From assembly GCF_024169655.1 (NCBI RefSeq), contig NZ_JALJWV010000001.1, positions 4,260,001-4,324,000 of the forward strand: a stretch of DNA of 64,000 nucleotides, written 5' to 3'. Source of the DNA: Pseudomonas marginalis (lineage in GTDB: Bacteria > Pseudomonadota > Gammaproteobacteria > Pseudomonadales > Pseudomonadaceae). The notes beneath the pieces were generated by a model. It was not told where the DNA came from and did no database searches. It saw only the letters and a program-made list of their open reading frames with translations. The position numbers and the translations under genes are program-made. Below are positions 42,476 to 53,300 of the stretch, one piece after another. Every line of letters begins with the position of its first letter. Positions within the stretch are counted from its first letter, which is position 1.

Positions 42476-43864
42476 ATGAGCCGTATCGAAACCGACAGCC
42501 TGGGAGAAGTCCAAGTCCCGGATGACGCTTACTGGGGTGCGCAGACCCAACGCTCACTGGTGAACTTCGCCATCGGCGAGCAGCGCATGCCCCTGGCGGT
42601 ACTGCACGCCCTGGCCCTGATCAAGAAATCCGCGGCGCGGGTCAACAGTCGCAATGGCGACCTGCCCGCCGACATCGCTCGCCTGATCGAGCAGGCCGCC
42701 GACGAAGTGCTCGACGGGCAGCATGACGACCAGTTCCCACTGGTGGTGTGGCAGACCGGCAGCGGCACCCAGAGCAACATGAACGCCAACGAAGTGATCG
42801 CCGGGCGCGCCAACGAGCTGTCGGGCAAGGCCCGCGGCGGCAAGAGCCCGGTGCATCCGAACGATCATGTGAACCGCTCACAGAGCTCCAACGACTGCTT
42901 CCCCACCGCCATGAGCATCGCGGCGGTGCAGGCGGTCAACCAGCAACTGCTGCCCGCGATTACCCACCTGTCCGGCGGGCTGGCGGAATTGTCGGCACGC
43001 CATATGAAGCTGGTGAAGACCGGTCGCACCCATATGATGGATGCCACGCCGATCACCTTTGGCCAGGAACTCTCGGCGTTCATCGCCCAGCTCGATTACG
43101 CCGAACGCGCGATCCGCAGCGCCCTGCCCCAGGTGTGCGAGCTGGCCCAGGGCGGCACCGCCGTCGGCACCGGGCTCAATTCACCCCACGGCTTTGGCGA
43201 GGCGATTGCCGCCGAGCTGGCGGCCTTGTCGGGCCTGCCGTTCGTGACCGCACCCAACAAATTCGCCGCCCTCTCCGGCCACGAACCGCTGGTGACCCTG
43301 CACGGCGCCCTGAAAACCCTGGCCGTGGCCCTGATGAAAATCGCCAACGACCTGCGCCTGCTGGGGTCCGGCCCGCGCGCCGGGCTGGCGGAAGTCAAAC
43401 TGCCGGCCAACGAACCGGGCAGCTCGATCATGCCCGGCAAGGTTAACCCGACCCAGTGCGAAGCGCTGTCGATGCTCGCCTGCCAGGTCCTGGGCAACGA
43501 CGTAACCATCGGCATTGCCGCCAGCCAGGGACATTTGCAGTTGAACGTGTACAAACCGGTGATCATCCACAACCTGCTGGAATCGATCCGCTTGCTGGCC
43601 GATGGCTGCAACAATTTCCAGGAACACTGCATCGCCGGCCTCGAACCCGACGCCGAACAAATGGCCGCGCACCTGGAACGCGGGCTGATGCTGGTGACCG
43701 CGCTCAACCCGCACATCGGCTACGACAAGTCGGCGCAGATCGCCAAGAAGGCTTACGCCGAAGGCCTGACCCTCAGGGAAGCCGCGCTGGATCTGGGCTA
43801 CCTGACCGACGAACAGTTCGACCAATGGGTACGCCCGGAAAACATGCTGGAGGCCGGACAATAA
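42476..43864 (+). CDS. fumC: Class II fumarate hydratase
   Basis: A 462-residue FumC of the aspartase/fumarase superfamily. The three signature regions are visible: SGTQSNMNANEVI with the first active-site Thr/Ser, KTGRTHMMDATPITFGQELS, and GSSIMPGKVNPTQCE with the mobile catalytic Ser loop. It hydrates fumarate to L-malate without an Fe-S cluster; in pseudomonads FumC copies respond to iron limitation and oxidative stress. Strong GAAGGAG lies upstream of the ATG. Monocistronic, followed by repeats. Confidence 0.93.
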   Translation: MSRIETDSLGEVQVPDDAYWGAQTQRSLVNFAIGEQRMPLAVLHALALIKKSAARVNSRNGDLPADIARLIEQAADEVLDGQHDDQFPLVVWQTGSGTQSNMNANEVIAGRANELSGKARGGKSPVHPNDHVNRSQSSNDCFPTAMSIAAVQAVNQQLLPAITHLSGGLAELSARHMKLVKTGRTHMMDATPITFGQELSAFIAQLDYAERAIRSALPQVCELAQGGTAVGTGLNSPHGFGEAIAAELAALSGLPFVTAPNKFAALSGHEPLVTLHGALKTLAVALMKIANDLRLLGSGPRAGLAEVKLPANEPGSSIMPGKVNPTQCEALSMLACQVLGNDVTIGIAASQGHLQLNVYKPVIIHNLLESIRLLADGCNNFQEHCIAGLEPDAEQMAAHLERGLMLVTALNPHIGYDKSAQIAKKAYAEGLTLREAALDLGYLTDEQFDQWVRPENMLEAGQ

Positions 43865-43877
43865 GCGCATAGCACGT

Positions 43878-43929
43878 GCTTTTGCTTTGCTCTTGCTCTT
43901 GCTCTTGATCTGCTTTTGATCTTGATCTT
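43878..43929. repeat. GCTCTT/GATCTT hexamer microsatellite
   Basis: Imperfect tandem repeats of six bases (GCTTTT, GCTCTT, GATCTT) directly follow fumC. Such CTTTTG-like tracts occur in Pseudomonas intergenic regions; they often vary in copy number between strains. Confidence 0.7.
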
Positions 43930-43953
43930 AGGCGCCCCGTAAAACCACGCTGG

Positions 43954-44060
43954 CCGAACGCAGGTTTGAATCCGTGGGTAACCCGGCAGGACGCCGGGTT
44001 AGCCGTCCTGGGCCAGGGATGGCCCATGACGGCGGCCCACGGATTCAAGCCTGCGTTCGG
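43954..44060. repeat. Long inverted repeat between fumC and the EamA gene
   Basis: CCGAACGCAGGTTTGAATCC GTGGG at the left is mirrored by CCCACGGATTCAAGCCTGCG TTCGG at the right, a 25-base arm with one mismatch, around a 57-base centre that itself contains AACCCGGC..GCCGGGTT. The whole 43865-44343 gap is non-coding and built of repeats. Confidence 0.75.
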
Positions 44061-44228
44061 GCACACCGAGCCTAGGCGAGGTGCCGAGTGGTGGGGCAAG
44101 AGCGTTTTGCTTACTTTTGCGCTTTTCAAAAGTGAGCCGCCGTAAGGGCGGAACCCATAGCGGCCATTACCGCAGGAACGGATATGTACCCGGTCAACCG
44201 AAAGAACATGGTCGGCCCAGAGGCCGCC

Positions 44229-44306
44229 ATCGGGGGCAAGCCCCCTCCCACATTTGGAACGAGGTGAACCTGTTGGATATGTATCCGCAAGCCCCCCTCC
44301 CACACT
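44229..44306. repeat. REP element with a degenerate partner
   Basis: ATCGGGGGCAAGCCCCCTCC CACAT is the same REP as in 11063-11155. A degraded partner (GCAAGCCCCCCTCCCACA) lies about 50 bases on, in direct rather than inverted order. Confidence 0.75.
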
Positions 44307-44343
44307 TAGGCCCGCGTACACCCGATAAAAACACCTGGGCCAA

Positions 44344-45300
44344 TCAAGACGCCAACCGCGCCCGCCGCGCCTTGAGCCCCGCAAACAACGACGGCGCCAA
44401 CGCCACCATCGCCGACCCCAACACCACCACCAACGCCCCCACATACCCCAGCGCATTGATCTGTTCAGCCTGCACAAAATCCGGCCACCACCACGCCGCC
44501 AAGGCCACTGCCACAAACGTCACCAACGGCGTCAGCGCCAGGGTCGCACTCACCCGCGAGGCTTCCCAATGGGCCAGGGCCTCGGCAAATGCGCCATAGG
44601 CCACCAGCGTGTTCATGCAGCACGCCAGCAGCAGCCAGCCTTGCACCGGGCTCAGTTGCAGGGCCTCCAGCGGATGCGCCCAAGGCGTGAGCAACACAGC
44701 ACACGACAGATAGATCACCATCATCACCTGCAACGAATTCCACACCGTCAGCAATTGTTTCTGGCCCAGGGCGTAGAACACCCAGATCGTCGTGGCGAGC
44801 AGGATCGTCAGCACCCCGGCGGTGTAAGTGCCCAAGGACGTCAGCAACTCCACCAGACGCTGGTTGAAGAACAGGCCAAAGCCGATGAGCAGCGCCACCA
44901 GGCCCAGCACCTGGCCCAGGCTGAAGCGTTCTTTAAATACAAACACGCTGGCGACCATCAGGAAGATCGGCCCCATCTGCACCACCAGTTGCGCCGTGCC
45001 GGGGCTGAGCATGTTCAGGCCTACCAGGTACAGCACGTAGTTGCCCACCAGGCCGCACACGGCCATTGCGACCAGCCAACCGCCGCGCGGCCCGAGCACG
45101 CGCACGCTGGGCAACCGCTTGACGGCGGCGAGATAGACGAACAGGCAACTGCCCGCGACCGTCAGGCGAAACCAGGTGACGGTAATCGGGTCCATCACTT
45201 GCAGCACTTGCTTGAGTTTGATCGGGAGAATGCCCCAGAGCAGCGCGGTCAGCAGGGTCAAGCAAAAGCCGTAGACCCAGCGGCCGGAAGAGATGTGCAT
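44344..45300 (-). CDS. EamA family drug/metabolite transporter
   Basis: A 318-residue integral membrane protein with about ten helices and two EamA halves, e.g. GFCLTLLTALLWGILPIKLK, LSPGTAQLVVQMGPIFLMVA and SPVQGWLLLACCMNTLVAYG. DMT exporters of this type move amino acids or metabolites; the substrate is not known. The ATG at 45300 is chosen because membrane helix 1 follows at once; the longer reading runs through REP sequence. Single gene, separated from the thiolase by a REPIN. Confidence 0.88.
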   Translation of the reverse strand: MHISSGRWVYGFCLTLLTALLWGILPIKLKQVLQVMDPITVTWFRLTVAGSCLFVYLAAVKRLPSVRVLGPRGGWLVAMAVCGLVGNYVLYLVGLNMLSPGTAQLVVQMGPIFLMVASVFVFKERFSLGQVLGLVALLIGFGLFFNQRLVELLTSLGTYTAGVLTILLATTIWVFYALGQKQLLTVWNSLQVMMVIYLSCAVLLTPWAHPLEALQLSPVQGWLLLACCMNTLVAYGAFAEALAHWEASRVSATLALTPLVTFVAVALAAWWWPDFVQAEQINALGYVGALVVVLGSAMVALAPSLFAGLKARRARLAS

Positions 45301-45378
45301 GCGCGCCCCAGAAGCCAGAGGAAGTGGAACAGGCATTCTAGGGGCAAGGACACCGATTGGGATACGCCGCCATTCAAA

Positions 45379-45449
45379 TGTGGGCTGGCTTGCCCGCGAT
45401 AACGGAGTGTCAGCCAAACACCCGTTATCGCAGGCAAGCCAGCCCCACA
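45379..45449. repeat. REPIN: inverted pair, third REP variant
   Basis: TGTGGGCTGGCTTGCCCGCG ATAACGG is mirrored by CGTTATCGCAGGCAAGCCAG CCCCACA around a short spacer. It fills the gap between the EamA gene and the thiolase stop. Confidence 0.85.
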
Positions 45450-45455
45450 ACGGAC

Positions 45456-46640
45456 TCAGCGCACAGCTTCGAACAGCCCGGTCGCCCCCATGCCGCCGCC
45501 CACGCACATAGTGACGACGCCATAGCGCAGATTACGCCGCTGCAACTCACGCACCAGGTGCCCGACTTGCCGCGAGCCGGTCATGCCGAACGGATGGCCG
45601 ATGGAGATCGAGCCGCCGTTGACATTGTATTTGGCATTGTCGATTTCCAGGCGGTCGCGCGCATACAGGCATTGGGAGGCGAACGCTTCGTTGAGTTCCC
45701 ACAGGTCGATATCCGCCACCTGCAAGCCCTTGGCCTTGAGCAACTTGGGCACCGAGAACACCGGGCCGATGCCCATCTCATCCGGCTCGCAACCGGCCAC
45801 GGCAAAGCCACGGAAAAACGCCCTGGGCTTGAGCCCCAGCGCCAGGGCTTTGTCCAGGCTCATCACCAGTGTCATCGAGGCGCCGTCGGACAATTGCGAA
45901 GAGTTGCCCGCCGTCACCGAACCGTCTTCGGCAAACACCGGTTTCAAACCCTGGAGACTGGCCAGGGTGGTGTCCGGGCGATTGCAGTCGTCACGGTCGA
46001 CCACACCGTCGAGCACCTGCACCGCGCCGCTGTTCTTGTCCTCGACGGCGTACTTGACCGCCATCGGCACGATTTCATCGTTGAACAAACCATCGGCCTG
46101 GGCCTGGGCGGTGCGTTGCTGGCTTTGCAGGGCATACCGGTCCTGGTCCTCGCGGCTGACGTGATAGCGGCGCGCGACGATTTCGGCGGTCTGGCCCATG
46201 GGAAAATAGAGGCCCGGCACCTGTTCTTTGAGCAGCGGGTTGATCAGGTTGTCGGTGTTGACGCTTTTCATGGTCAGGCTGATGGACTCGACGCCGCCGG
46301 CGACAATGATATCGCTGCAGCCCGAGGCGATCTGATTGGCCGCGATGGCAATCGCCTGCAAGCCCGAGGAACAGAAACGGTTGAGGGTCATCCCTGCCGT
46401 GCCGGTGCCCAGTTGCGACAGCACCGCGACGTTGCGCCCGATGTTGTAGCCCTGGGCGCCCTCGTTGGAGCCCGCGCCGACGATGCAATCCTCCACCGTC
46501 GCCGGGTCGATGCCATTGCGCGTCAGCAGCGCGTTGACGCAATGGGCCGCCATGTCATCCGGCCGGGTCTGGTTGAACTTGCCGCGAAAGGATTTGGCCA
46601 GGCCGGTTCGCACGCTGTCGACGATCACTACTTCACGCAT
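45456..46640 (-). CDS. Acetyl-CoA C-acyltransferase (thiolase)
   Basis: A 394-residue thiolase. The nucleophile is C90 in LNRFCSSGLQAIA, with the C-terminal SIGHPFGMTGSR (His) and MCVGGGMGATG (second Cys). The length suits degradative FadA-type or AtoB-type enzymes acting in fatty-acid or short-chain acyl-CoA metabolism. There is no adjacent hydratase/dehydrogenase gene, so the pathway is open. ATG at 46640; an upstream start adds 25 residues outside the family. It is 92 bases from pap, both leftward. Confidence 0.9.
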   Translation of the reverse strand: MREVVIVDSVRTGLAKSFRGKFNQTRPDDMAAHCVNALLTRNGIDPATVEDCIVGAGSNEGAQGYNIGRNVAVLSQLGTGTAGMTLNRFCSSGLQAIAIAANQIASGCSDIIVAGGVESISLTMKSVNTDNLINPLLKEQVPGLYFPMGQTAEIVARRYHVSREDQDRYALQSQQRTAQAQADGLFNDEIVPMAVKYAVEDKNSGAVQVLDGVVDRDDCNRPDTTLASLQGLKPVFAEDGSVTAGNSSQLSDGASMTLVMSLDKALALGLKPRAFFRGFAVAGCEPDEMGIGPVFSVPKLLKAKGLQVADIDLWELNEAFASQCLYARDRLEIDNAKYNVNGGSISIGHPFGMTGSRQVGHLVRELQRRNLRYGVVTMCVGGGMGATGLFEAVR

Positions 46641-46732
46641 GGGGCTACCTCGATCTTGTCGTTGTTGGGAGATGGACCGAGGATAGATCCAGGCCTGCCC
46701 AACCGCGACGATCATTCACCCCGTCTATAGGC

Positions 46733-48250
46733 CTACTTCTTCTTGCCTTTCTGGTCGTGCTTGTCGGACTTGGCGAACGCCTCTTCCAGCGCCAGGTTGA
46801 TGGTGCGCAACACCTTGACCCGCGCCCAGCGCTTGTCATTGGCTTCGACCAGGGTCCACGGTGAAACCTCGGTGCTGGTGCGGTCGACCATATCGCCCAC
46901 GGCGGCACGGTATTGATCCCACTTATCGCGGTTGCGCCAGTCGTCGTCGGTGATCTTGAAGCGTTTGAACGGGATCGCTTCGCGGGCCTGGAAGCGCTCC
47001 AGTTGGGTCTGCTTGTCGATGGCCAGCCAGAACTTGACCACGATCACCCCGGCATCGCGCAGTTGCTCTTCGAAATCGTTGATCTCGCCATAGGCGCGCA
47101 TCGAGTCCATCGGCGTGCAGAAGCCTTCGATGCGCTCCACCAGCACCCGGCCGTACCAGGAACGGTCAAACACGGTGAACATGCCCCGCGCCGGAATCTG
47201 CCGCCAGAAGCGCCACAGGTAAGGCTGCGCGCGTTCGTCTTCAGTGGGCGCGGCGATCGGCACGATTCGGTACTGGCGAGGGTCGAGGGCCGCGGCGACC
47301 CGGCGGATCGCGCCCCCTTTGCCGGCCGCATCGTTGCCTTCGAAGACCGTGATCAACGCGTGCTTGCGCATGCGCTTATCGCGCATCAGGCCGGAAAGAC
47401 GCGCCTGCTCGGTGATCAATTGCTCTTCGTAATCGTCTTTTTCCAGGCTCAGGGTCATGTCCAGACTGTTGAGCAGGCTCACTTGATCCACGGCCGCCGG
47501 CAACGGCGCCGGGTTCATGCCGCTGACTTTGCCCTTGGGCTGCCTCAGGGCGTTTTGCAGGCCTTCGAGCAGAATCTTGCCCACCGTGAGGCTGCGATAA
47601 TTGCTGTCGACCCCTTCGATCACATGCCAGGGCGCGTAGTCGCGGCTGGTGCGGCGCAGGATGCGTTCGCCGAAGTGGACGAACTTGTCATAGGTCTTGG
47701 ACTGCTGCCAGTCCAGCGGGCTGATCCGCCAACTGTGCAGCGGGTCGTCGGCCAGGGCCTTGAGCCGCGCTTTCATCTGTTTCTTGGACAGGTGAAACCA
47801 GAACTTGAAGATCACCGCGCCTTCGTCGCAGAACATCTTCTCCAGGCGCTCAGCGCCGGCGATGCCCTGATCGAGCCGCGCGTCCTTGATATCGCCCTGC
47901 ACGCGGCTTTGCAGCATCTGGCTGTACCAGTTGCCGAAGAAGACCCCCATGCGGCCTTTCGCGGGCAACTGCCGCCAGTATCGCCAGGCTGGCGGATGGG
48001 CCAGCTCTTCGTCGGTCTGCTGGTCGAAGGTGCGCACTTCGATCAGGCGCGGGTCCATCCATTCGTTGAGCAGCTTGACCGTCTCGCCCTTGCCAGCGCC
48101 TTCGACGCCGTTGATCAGGATGATCACCGGGAAACGTTTCTGCTGTTGCAGCTCGAACTGCACTTCCAGCAAGGCTTCGCGCAGGGCCGGTACTTCGGCG
48201 TCATAAGTGTCTTTGTCGATGGCATGACCGATTTCAGCGGATTCGAACAT
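46733..48250 (-). CDS. pap: Polyphosphate:AMP phosphotransferase (PPK2 class II)
   Basis: A 505-residue protein with two PPK2 domains in tandem. Walker A-like motifs are GVEGAGKGE (48-56) and GNDAAGKGG (305-313); each domain also has the lid/Walker B type (VFFGNWYSQML; VFDRSWYGRVLVER). Two-domain PPK2 enzymes phosphorylate AMP to ADP with polyphosphate. The C-terminal tail KSDKHDQKGKKK is basic. The start at 48250 fits the family; an earlier one lacks support. Monocistronic, divergent from mnmC. Confidence 0.92.
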   Translation of the reverse strand: MFESAEIGHAIDKDTYDAEVPALREALLEVQFELQQQKRFPVIILINGVEGAGKGETVKLLNEWMDPRLIEVRTFDQQTDEELAHPPAWRYWRQLPAKGRMGVFFGNWYSQMLQSRVQGDIKDARLDQGIAGAERLEKMFCDEGAVIFKFWFHLSKKQMKARLKALADDPLHSWRISPLDWQQSKTYDKFVHFGERILRRTSRDYAPWHVIEGVDSNYRSLTVGKILLEGLQNALRQPKGKVSGMNPAPLPAAVDQVSLLNSLDMTLSLEKDDYEEQLITEQARLSGLMRDKRMRKHALITVFEGNDAAGKGGAIRRVAAALDPRQYRIVPIAAPTEDERAQPYLWRFWRQIPARGMFTVFDRSWYGRVLVERIEGFCTPMDSMRAYGEINDFEEQLRDAGVIVVKFWLAIDKQTQLERFQAREAIPFKRFKITDDDWRNRDKWDQYRAAVGDMVDRTSTEVSPWTLVEANDKRWARVKVLRTINLALEEAFAKSDKHDQKGKKK

Positions 48251-48391
48251 GAGCAGCTCCGTTTCAAGATCGCTCAAGACTAGCGGATTGGGCAGCAACA
48301 CGCGGCAGGAAATTCCACGCTCGCTTGCCATGGATCAATTCATTGCCGGTTGATCGGCTAGAATGGCCGCCTTGCCTTTGCCGAGTCGCCC

Positions 48392-50377
48392 ATGAACCCT
48401 GTAACCCACGCCCAGCTCGACTGGGATGACCAAGGTCGCCCGCACTCGCGGGTCTTCGACGATGTGTACTTTTCCGACCAGTCGGGCCTTGAAGAAACCC
48501 GCTATGTGTTCCTCGAACAGAACCGTTTGCAGGCACGGTTTGCGGCCTTGCCGGCGGGCGGGCGCCTGGTGATCGGCGAAACCGGGTTCGGCACCGGGCT
48601 GAACTTTCTCTGCGCCTGGCAACTGTTCGAGCAACACGCGGTGGCCGGCGCACGCCTGCATTTTATCAGCGTGGAAAAGTACCCGCTGAGCCACGCCGAC
48701 CTGCAACGCGCCCTGCTGCTCTGGCCGCAACTGCAGCCGTTCGCCGCGCAATTGCTGGCGCAGTACATCGCCATCCACCCAGGCTTCCAGCGCCTGGTGC
48801 TGGATAACGGCCGCGTGACCTTGACCCTGCTGATCGGCGATGCGCTGGAGCAGTTGCCGCAGTTGGATGCGCAGATCGACGCGTGGTTTCTCGACGGTTT
48901 CGCCCCGGCGAAGAACCCGGACATGTGGACCGCCGAGCTGTTTGCCGAACTGGCACGCCTGGCGGCCCCGGGGTCGACCATCAGCACCTTCACCAGCACC
49001 GGCTGGGTGCGACGCCTGATCAATGCCGCCGGGTTCAAGATGAAGCGCACGCCGGGCATTGGGCATAAATGGGAAATCCTGCGCGGTGAATTCCTCGGTT
49101 GGCCGGCCGAGACGCCGTTGCCTGCCGCGAGCAAACCGTGGTTCGCGCGCCTGGCGCCGCTGCACGGCGAACGCAGCGCCCTGGTGATCGGCGGCGGCCT
49201 AGCCGGCTGCACCACGGCGGCCAGCCTCGCCGCGCGCGGCTGGAACGTCAGCCTGCTGGAGCGCCACACCACCCTGGCCGAGGAAGCCTCGGGCAACCCG
49301 CAAGGGGTGCTGTACCTCAAGTTGTCGGCCCATGGCACGGCCCTTTCGCAATTGATTTTGAGCGGGTTCGGCCACACCCGGCGCCTGCTCGAACACCTGC
49401 ACCGAGGCGTCGACTGGGACGGTTGCGGCGTGCTGCAACTGGCGTTCAACGCCAAGGAAGCCGAGCGCCAGGCCCAGTTGGCTGCGGCGTTTGCCCCAGG
49501 CCTGCTGCATCCGTTGGACCAGGCCCAGGCCCAAGCGCGCGCCGGTGTGGCGCTGGAACACGGCGGGCTGTTTTTCCCCGAGGGCGGCTGGGTACATCCG
49601 CCGGCCTTATGCGAATGGCAAGCCCGGCACCCGTTGATCAACGTGCTGACGCATCACGAGGCCCTTGAGTTGCAACGGGTCGACGGGCAATGGCAAGCCC
49701 TGGCCGGCGACACCCTGCTGGCCAGCGCCACGGTGGTGGTGCTGGCCGGCGCGGCCGAGATCAAGCGGTTCCCGTTCAGCGCCGAGCTGCCCCTCAAGCG
49801 CATTCGCGGGCAAATCACCCGCCTGGCGCAAACCCCAGACAGCCAGGCGCTGGCCACCGTGGTCTGTGCCGAAGGCTATGTGGCCCCGGCGCGCCTCGGC
49901 GAACACACCCTGGGTGCCAGCTTCGACTTCAAGAGTGACGACCTGGCGCCGACAGTCGCCGAGCATGTCGGCAACCTGGAGATGCTGCGGGAAATCTCCG
50001 TCGACCTGGCCCACCGCTTGAACGCCGACACACTGGCCGCCGATCAACTCGAAGGGCGCGCCGCGTTCCGCTGCACCAGCCCGGACTACTTGCCGATTGT
50101 CGGGCCGCTGGCCGATCACGCCCTCTTCGACCAGGCCTATGCCGCGCTGCGCAAGGATGCCCGCCAGGTCCCCGAGGCCGCCTGCCCGTGGCTCGACGGC
50201 GTGTACATCAACAGCGGCCACGGCTCACGCGGCCTGGTGACCGCGCCGCTGTGCGCTGAATTGCTGGCGGCCTGGCTGGACGATGAACCCTTGCCGCTGC
50301 CCAAAAGCGTGGCCGACGCCTGCCATCCGAATCGATTTGCCTTGCGTGCATTGATCCGCGGCACGGGCGGGTCATAA
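48392..50377 (+). CDS. mnmC: MnmC, bifunctional tRNA mnm5s2U34 enzyme
   Basis: A 661-residue bifunctional protein. The N-terminal methyltransferase half (1-about 245) has the SAM motif GETGFGTGLNFL and WFLDGFAPAKNPDMW. The C-terminal FAD oxidoreductase half begins LVIGGGLAGCTTAASLAARG near residue 263 and ends with GHGSRGLVTAP. It converts cmnm5s2U to nm5s2U and then methylates to mnm5s2U at the wobble base of several tRNAs. Full length. Its stop overlaps the convergent NEL gene by six bases. Confidence 0.94.
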   Translation: MNPVTHAQLDWDDQGRPHSRVFDDVYFSDQSGLEETRYVFLEQNRLQARFAALPAGGRLVIGETGFGTGLNFLCAWQLFEQHAVAGARLHFISVEKYPLSHADLQRALLLWPQLQPFAAQLLAQYIAIHPGFQRLVLDNGRVTLTLLIGDALEQLPQLDAQIDAWFLDGFAPAKNPDMWTAELFAELARLAAPGSTISTFTSTGWVRRLINAAGFKMKRTPGIGHKWEILRGEFLGWPAETPLPAASKPWFARLAPLHGERSALVIGGGLAGCTTAASLAARGWNVSLLERHTTLAEEASGNPQGVLYLKLSAHGTALSQLILSGFGHTRRLLEHLHRGVDWDGCGVLQLAFNAKEAERQAQLAAAFAPGLLHPLDQAQAQARAGVALEHGGLFFPEGGWVHPPALCEWQARHPLINVLTHHEALELQRVDGQWQALAGDTLLASATVVVLAGAAEIKRFPFSAELPLKRIRGQITRLAQTPDSQALATVVCAEGYVAPARLGEHTLGASFDFKSDDLAPTVAEHVGNLEMLREISVDLAHRLNADTLAADQLEGRAAFRCTSPDYLPIVGPLADHALFDQAYAALRKDARQVPEAACPWLDGVYINSGHGSRGLVTAPLCAELLAAWLDDEPLPLPKSVADACHPNRFALRALIRGTGGS

Positions 50378-53300
50378 CAACGGCAGCGGGCAGGCGGTCA
50401 GCGCGCCGGGCTTGAGCGCCTCTACGGTCTGACGCCGGATCTCGGCGGACTCAACCTGGTTCCGCTCCTGCAAAATCACGTTCATCTGCTCGCGGTAGTC
50501 GGTATCGCTCAACGTCTCGCCCTGATCAAACACCGCCTGCATCCGTTCGTCGAACGGCGCGGTCAAGCGCCCGAGCGACACACTGTTGGCCTTCTTCAAA
50601 TAGCCGGTCCACACCGGCAGTTCGACCAGGTAATTCAACAACTCGGATGATTCCTCGGCCGCCCGCACCTGGTCAGCGGCAGCCCTCAAGTGCAAGGGTT
50701 TGACCTCACTCAAGCTCTCGAAACGCATATCTCGGGGTTGGCCCGGCAAGTCAAACGTGTCGGCCAAGCCTTTTCGAAAGGCCAGGCTCACCTCCAGCGG
50801 GTCGGCGCTGGGGTGTTCGTCGCTGTGCTTGCGGGCAAAACGCTCAAGCCGGTCGAGCCGAAACAATCCCCGACTTAAATGCAGCAGCGGTTCGGCGGTC
50901 AACTGACCGCCCTCGACGGCTTTCGAGGCCTCGTGAATATGCGTCAGCACCTCCAGATTGCTGAAACTCGCGGCCGCGGCATCGTCACAATTGAGCGGCG
51001 TGGCGGCGCGGTCAAAGACCTCCTGGCGCAAGGCGGCATCGTGTTCGGCCGACTCCAGCACCCACCACACGCGCCGGCTCATGTCCTCACGGACCGTATT
51101 GGTATCGGCGGCGCCCCCCAGCCCGGCCAGTAGATGGAACAGCCCATCGGAGCCCGGTTCCGCCTTGAGCGCGCTCCAGGTGGCCTGTTTGCTGGTGAAC
51201 AGCGTGCCCACGTCCGTCAACCAGAGCTCCTGCGCCCTTTGCTCGGTCATACGGGCAATATCATCTTCCAGAAAGCCCATGCCCACACCGACACGGCTTC
51301 GGTAGCGACTCAGCAACTGCCGACTGGCAGCATCCAGGGGGTTGCCCCCAAGGTTAAGCGTGCGCGCAACCCCGCGCGGGACATCGGCCAGCCATTGAGG
51401 CAACGCCGTGATTCGATTGCCACGCAGGTCCACCGTCTCCAGGTACGGTGGCCTGCGCAGACCGCCCGGCAGTTCCCTGAGCGAGCAGCTATTGAGGAAC
51501 AATGTGCGCAGATCCAACATCCGCCCCACCGTCGGCGCGTTCAGCAGCGGGTTGTTATTCAGGTCCAGTAGCCGCAGTTCGGTCAAGCCCGCCAGGGTCG
51601 TGCGGGACGCCTCGGTCAGTTGCAACTGGTTGTCGCTCAGGTACAAGCGCTGCAACCCGGGCATCTGCTCCAGCGTCTGCGGCAGGTCGGTCAGTGTGTT
51701 GCCCATCAGGTCGAGCGTCTGCAGGCCCTTGAAGTGCTCAAGGAACTGCGCAACGTCATTGTTGAGCGCCATGTGCTTGAGCGACAGCACTCGAACATGG
51801 GCGAAATCAACTTCGGCAGGCAACTGAGGCAACGGGCCAGCCACCATGCCGTCCAACTTCAGGCCAAATACCTGCCCCTCCTCATTGGGCAGCAGCGTCT
51901 TGCGTTTCCAACTGCGCTCAATGGACTTCATGACCGATTGGCGCGCCGAGCGAAAATCCTTCCGGGCAGAACGGGACATACCTTTGGTCGCCGCCTTGTC
52001 GTCATACCAGCGCTTCAACGTCAGCAGCAGCACCTTGAGTTGGCCTTCCAGCCCTTTGACCGCCTTGGCGCGCGACACGTGATCCGGGCCCAGGTCGTGC
52101 AGCAACCAGCCGAGCTGGCGTGAGTCGAGCTTGGGGTAGAGCTTGCGCCCCTTGCGCATCAACGCGGCCGGCTGCGTCGGCGGATCTTGCCGTACCGCCT
52201 GAATGCATGCCAACGCCGGCTTGGGCTGCGGGCGCTGCGGCCAGAGGTAACGCGCCAGCGTCTTGCGCTCCGCTTGCGCCCTGGCCAGCAGCTCATGGCG
52301 CAAGAACGCGCCGCGCTGTGCGCTCGTCAGTTTCAGCGTGGCCAGTTGATCGGTCGACAACGTATCCGTCAGGGCCTGGTAAAACCCCTCTTCGCCGGAA
52401 GCGAGCGGGGCCAACGCCTTGCCTTGCCCATCAAATGCCTGACAGCCCCGGGCCGTTGTCACGACGGTGCGGCGCAACGCCGCGTCCGGCGCGCCCTGTT
52501 GCGCAATCAGCTCGCCCGTGAGCGTTTCGCGGCGCACTTGCAGCGACATCGCCTGCGGCCAATCGGGCACTCGCGCCAGCAGCCCGACAGCCAGCCGCTG
52601 GGTGGCTTCGCTGCCTTGGCGCGGCCAGTACAAACCACTGAACGCCTGATCTTCTTCAAGCAGTTGCAACGCCTCGCGGGTCTGTTGCGCCAACGCCAGC
52701 GGCACCCGACCGGACTCACGCAACCGCCCGAGTTCCACGCTCGGTGTCCTGGACAGCAGCTCCCAGGCGATGCGATTGGGCAAGCGCGGATAGCGCGACT
52801 TGAGCAAGCCATGATCGCTGTGAGTGATCACCTCGGCGTCCTGATACAGCTGCTCGCACACCTGCCGATGAGTGAGATCGAGCGAGGCGAGCAAGCGTCG
52901 TTTCAAGGTCGCCTCAGCCGCGTCAGGTTCAACCACGCCGCCGAGCAATGTCTGGGTTTCATCGGCGTCCAGCGCGGCGAGCAGCGTTGGTATGACCTCG
53001 CCGTCTTCCAACTGTCGCTCGGTGATGTGGATGCTCATGTCTTCATAATTGAAGGGGGCTACGTCCGGGTAGCGCCCGAGCAGGTTGCCCTCACGGCTCA
53101 ACACTTCGAAGTAGCGCCCGCTGGGCCAATCGGCCATATGCGGCAAGGCGAACATCTGGGTGCGTGCCGTACTGGTATCCAACTGTGCCTGATGTTCAAG
53201 CTGCCAGGTCAGGTCACGCACTTTTTGCTCTTGTATGAAACGCACCACACCGTCCCTGAAGCGCTCCGGCAATGGCAGGTTTTCCGCCGCCAGGTAGCGC

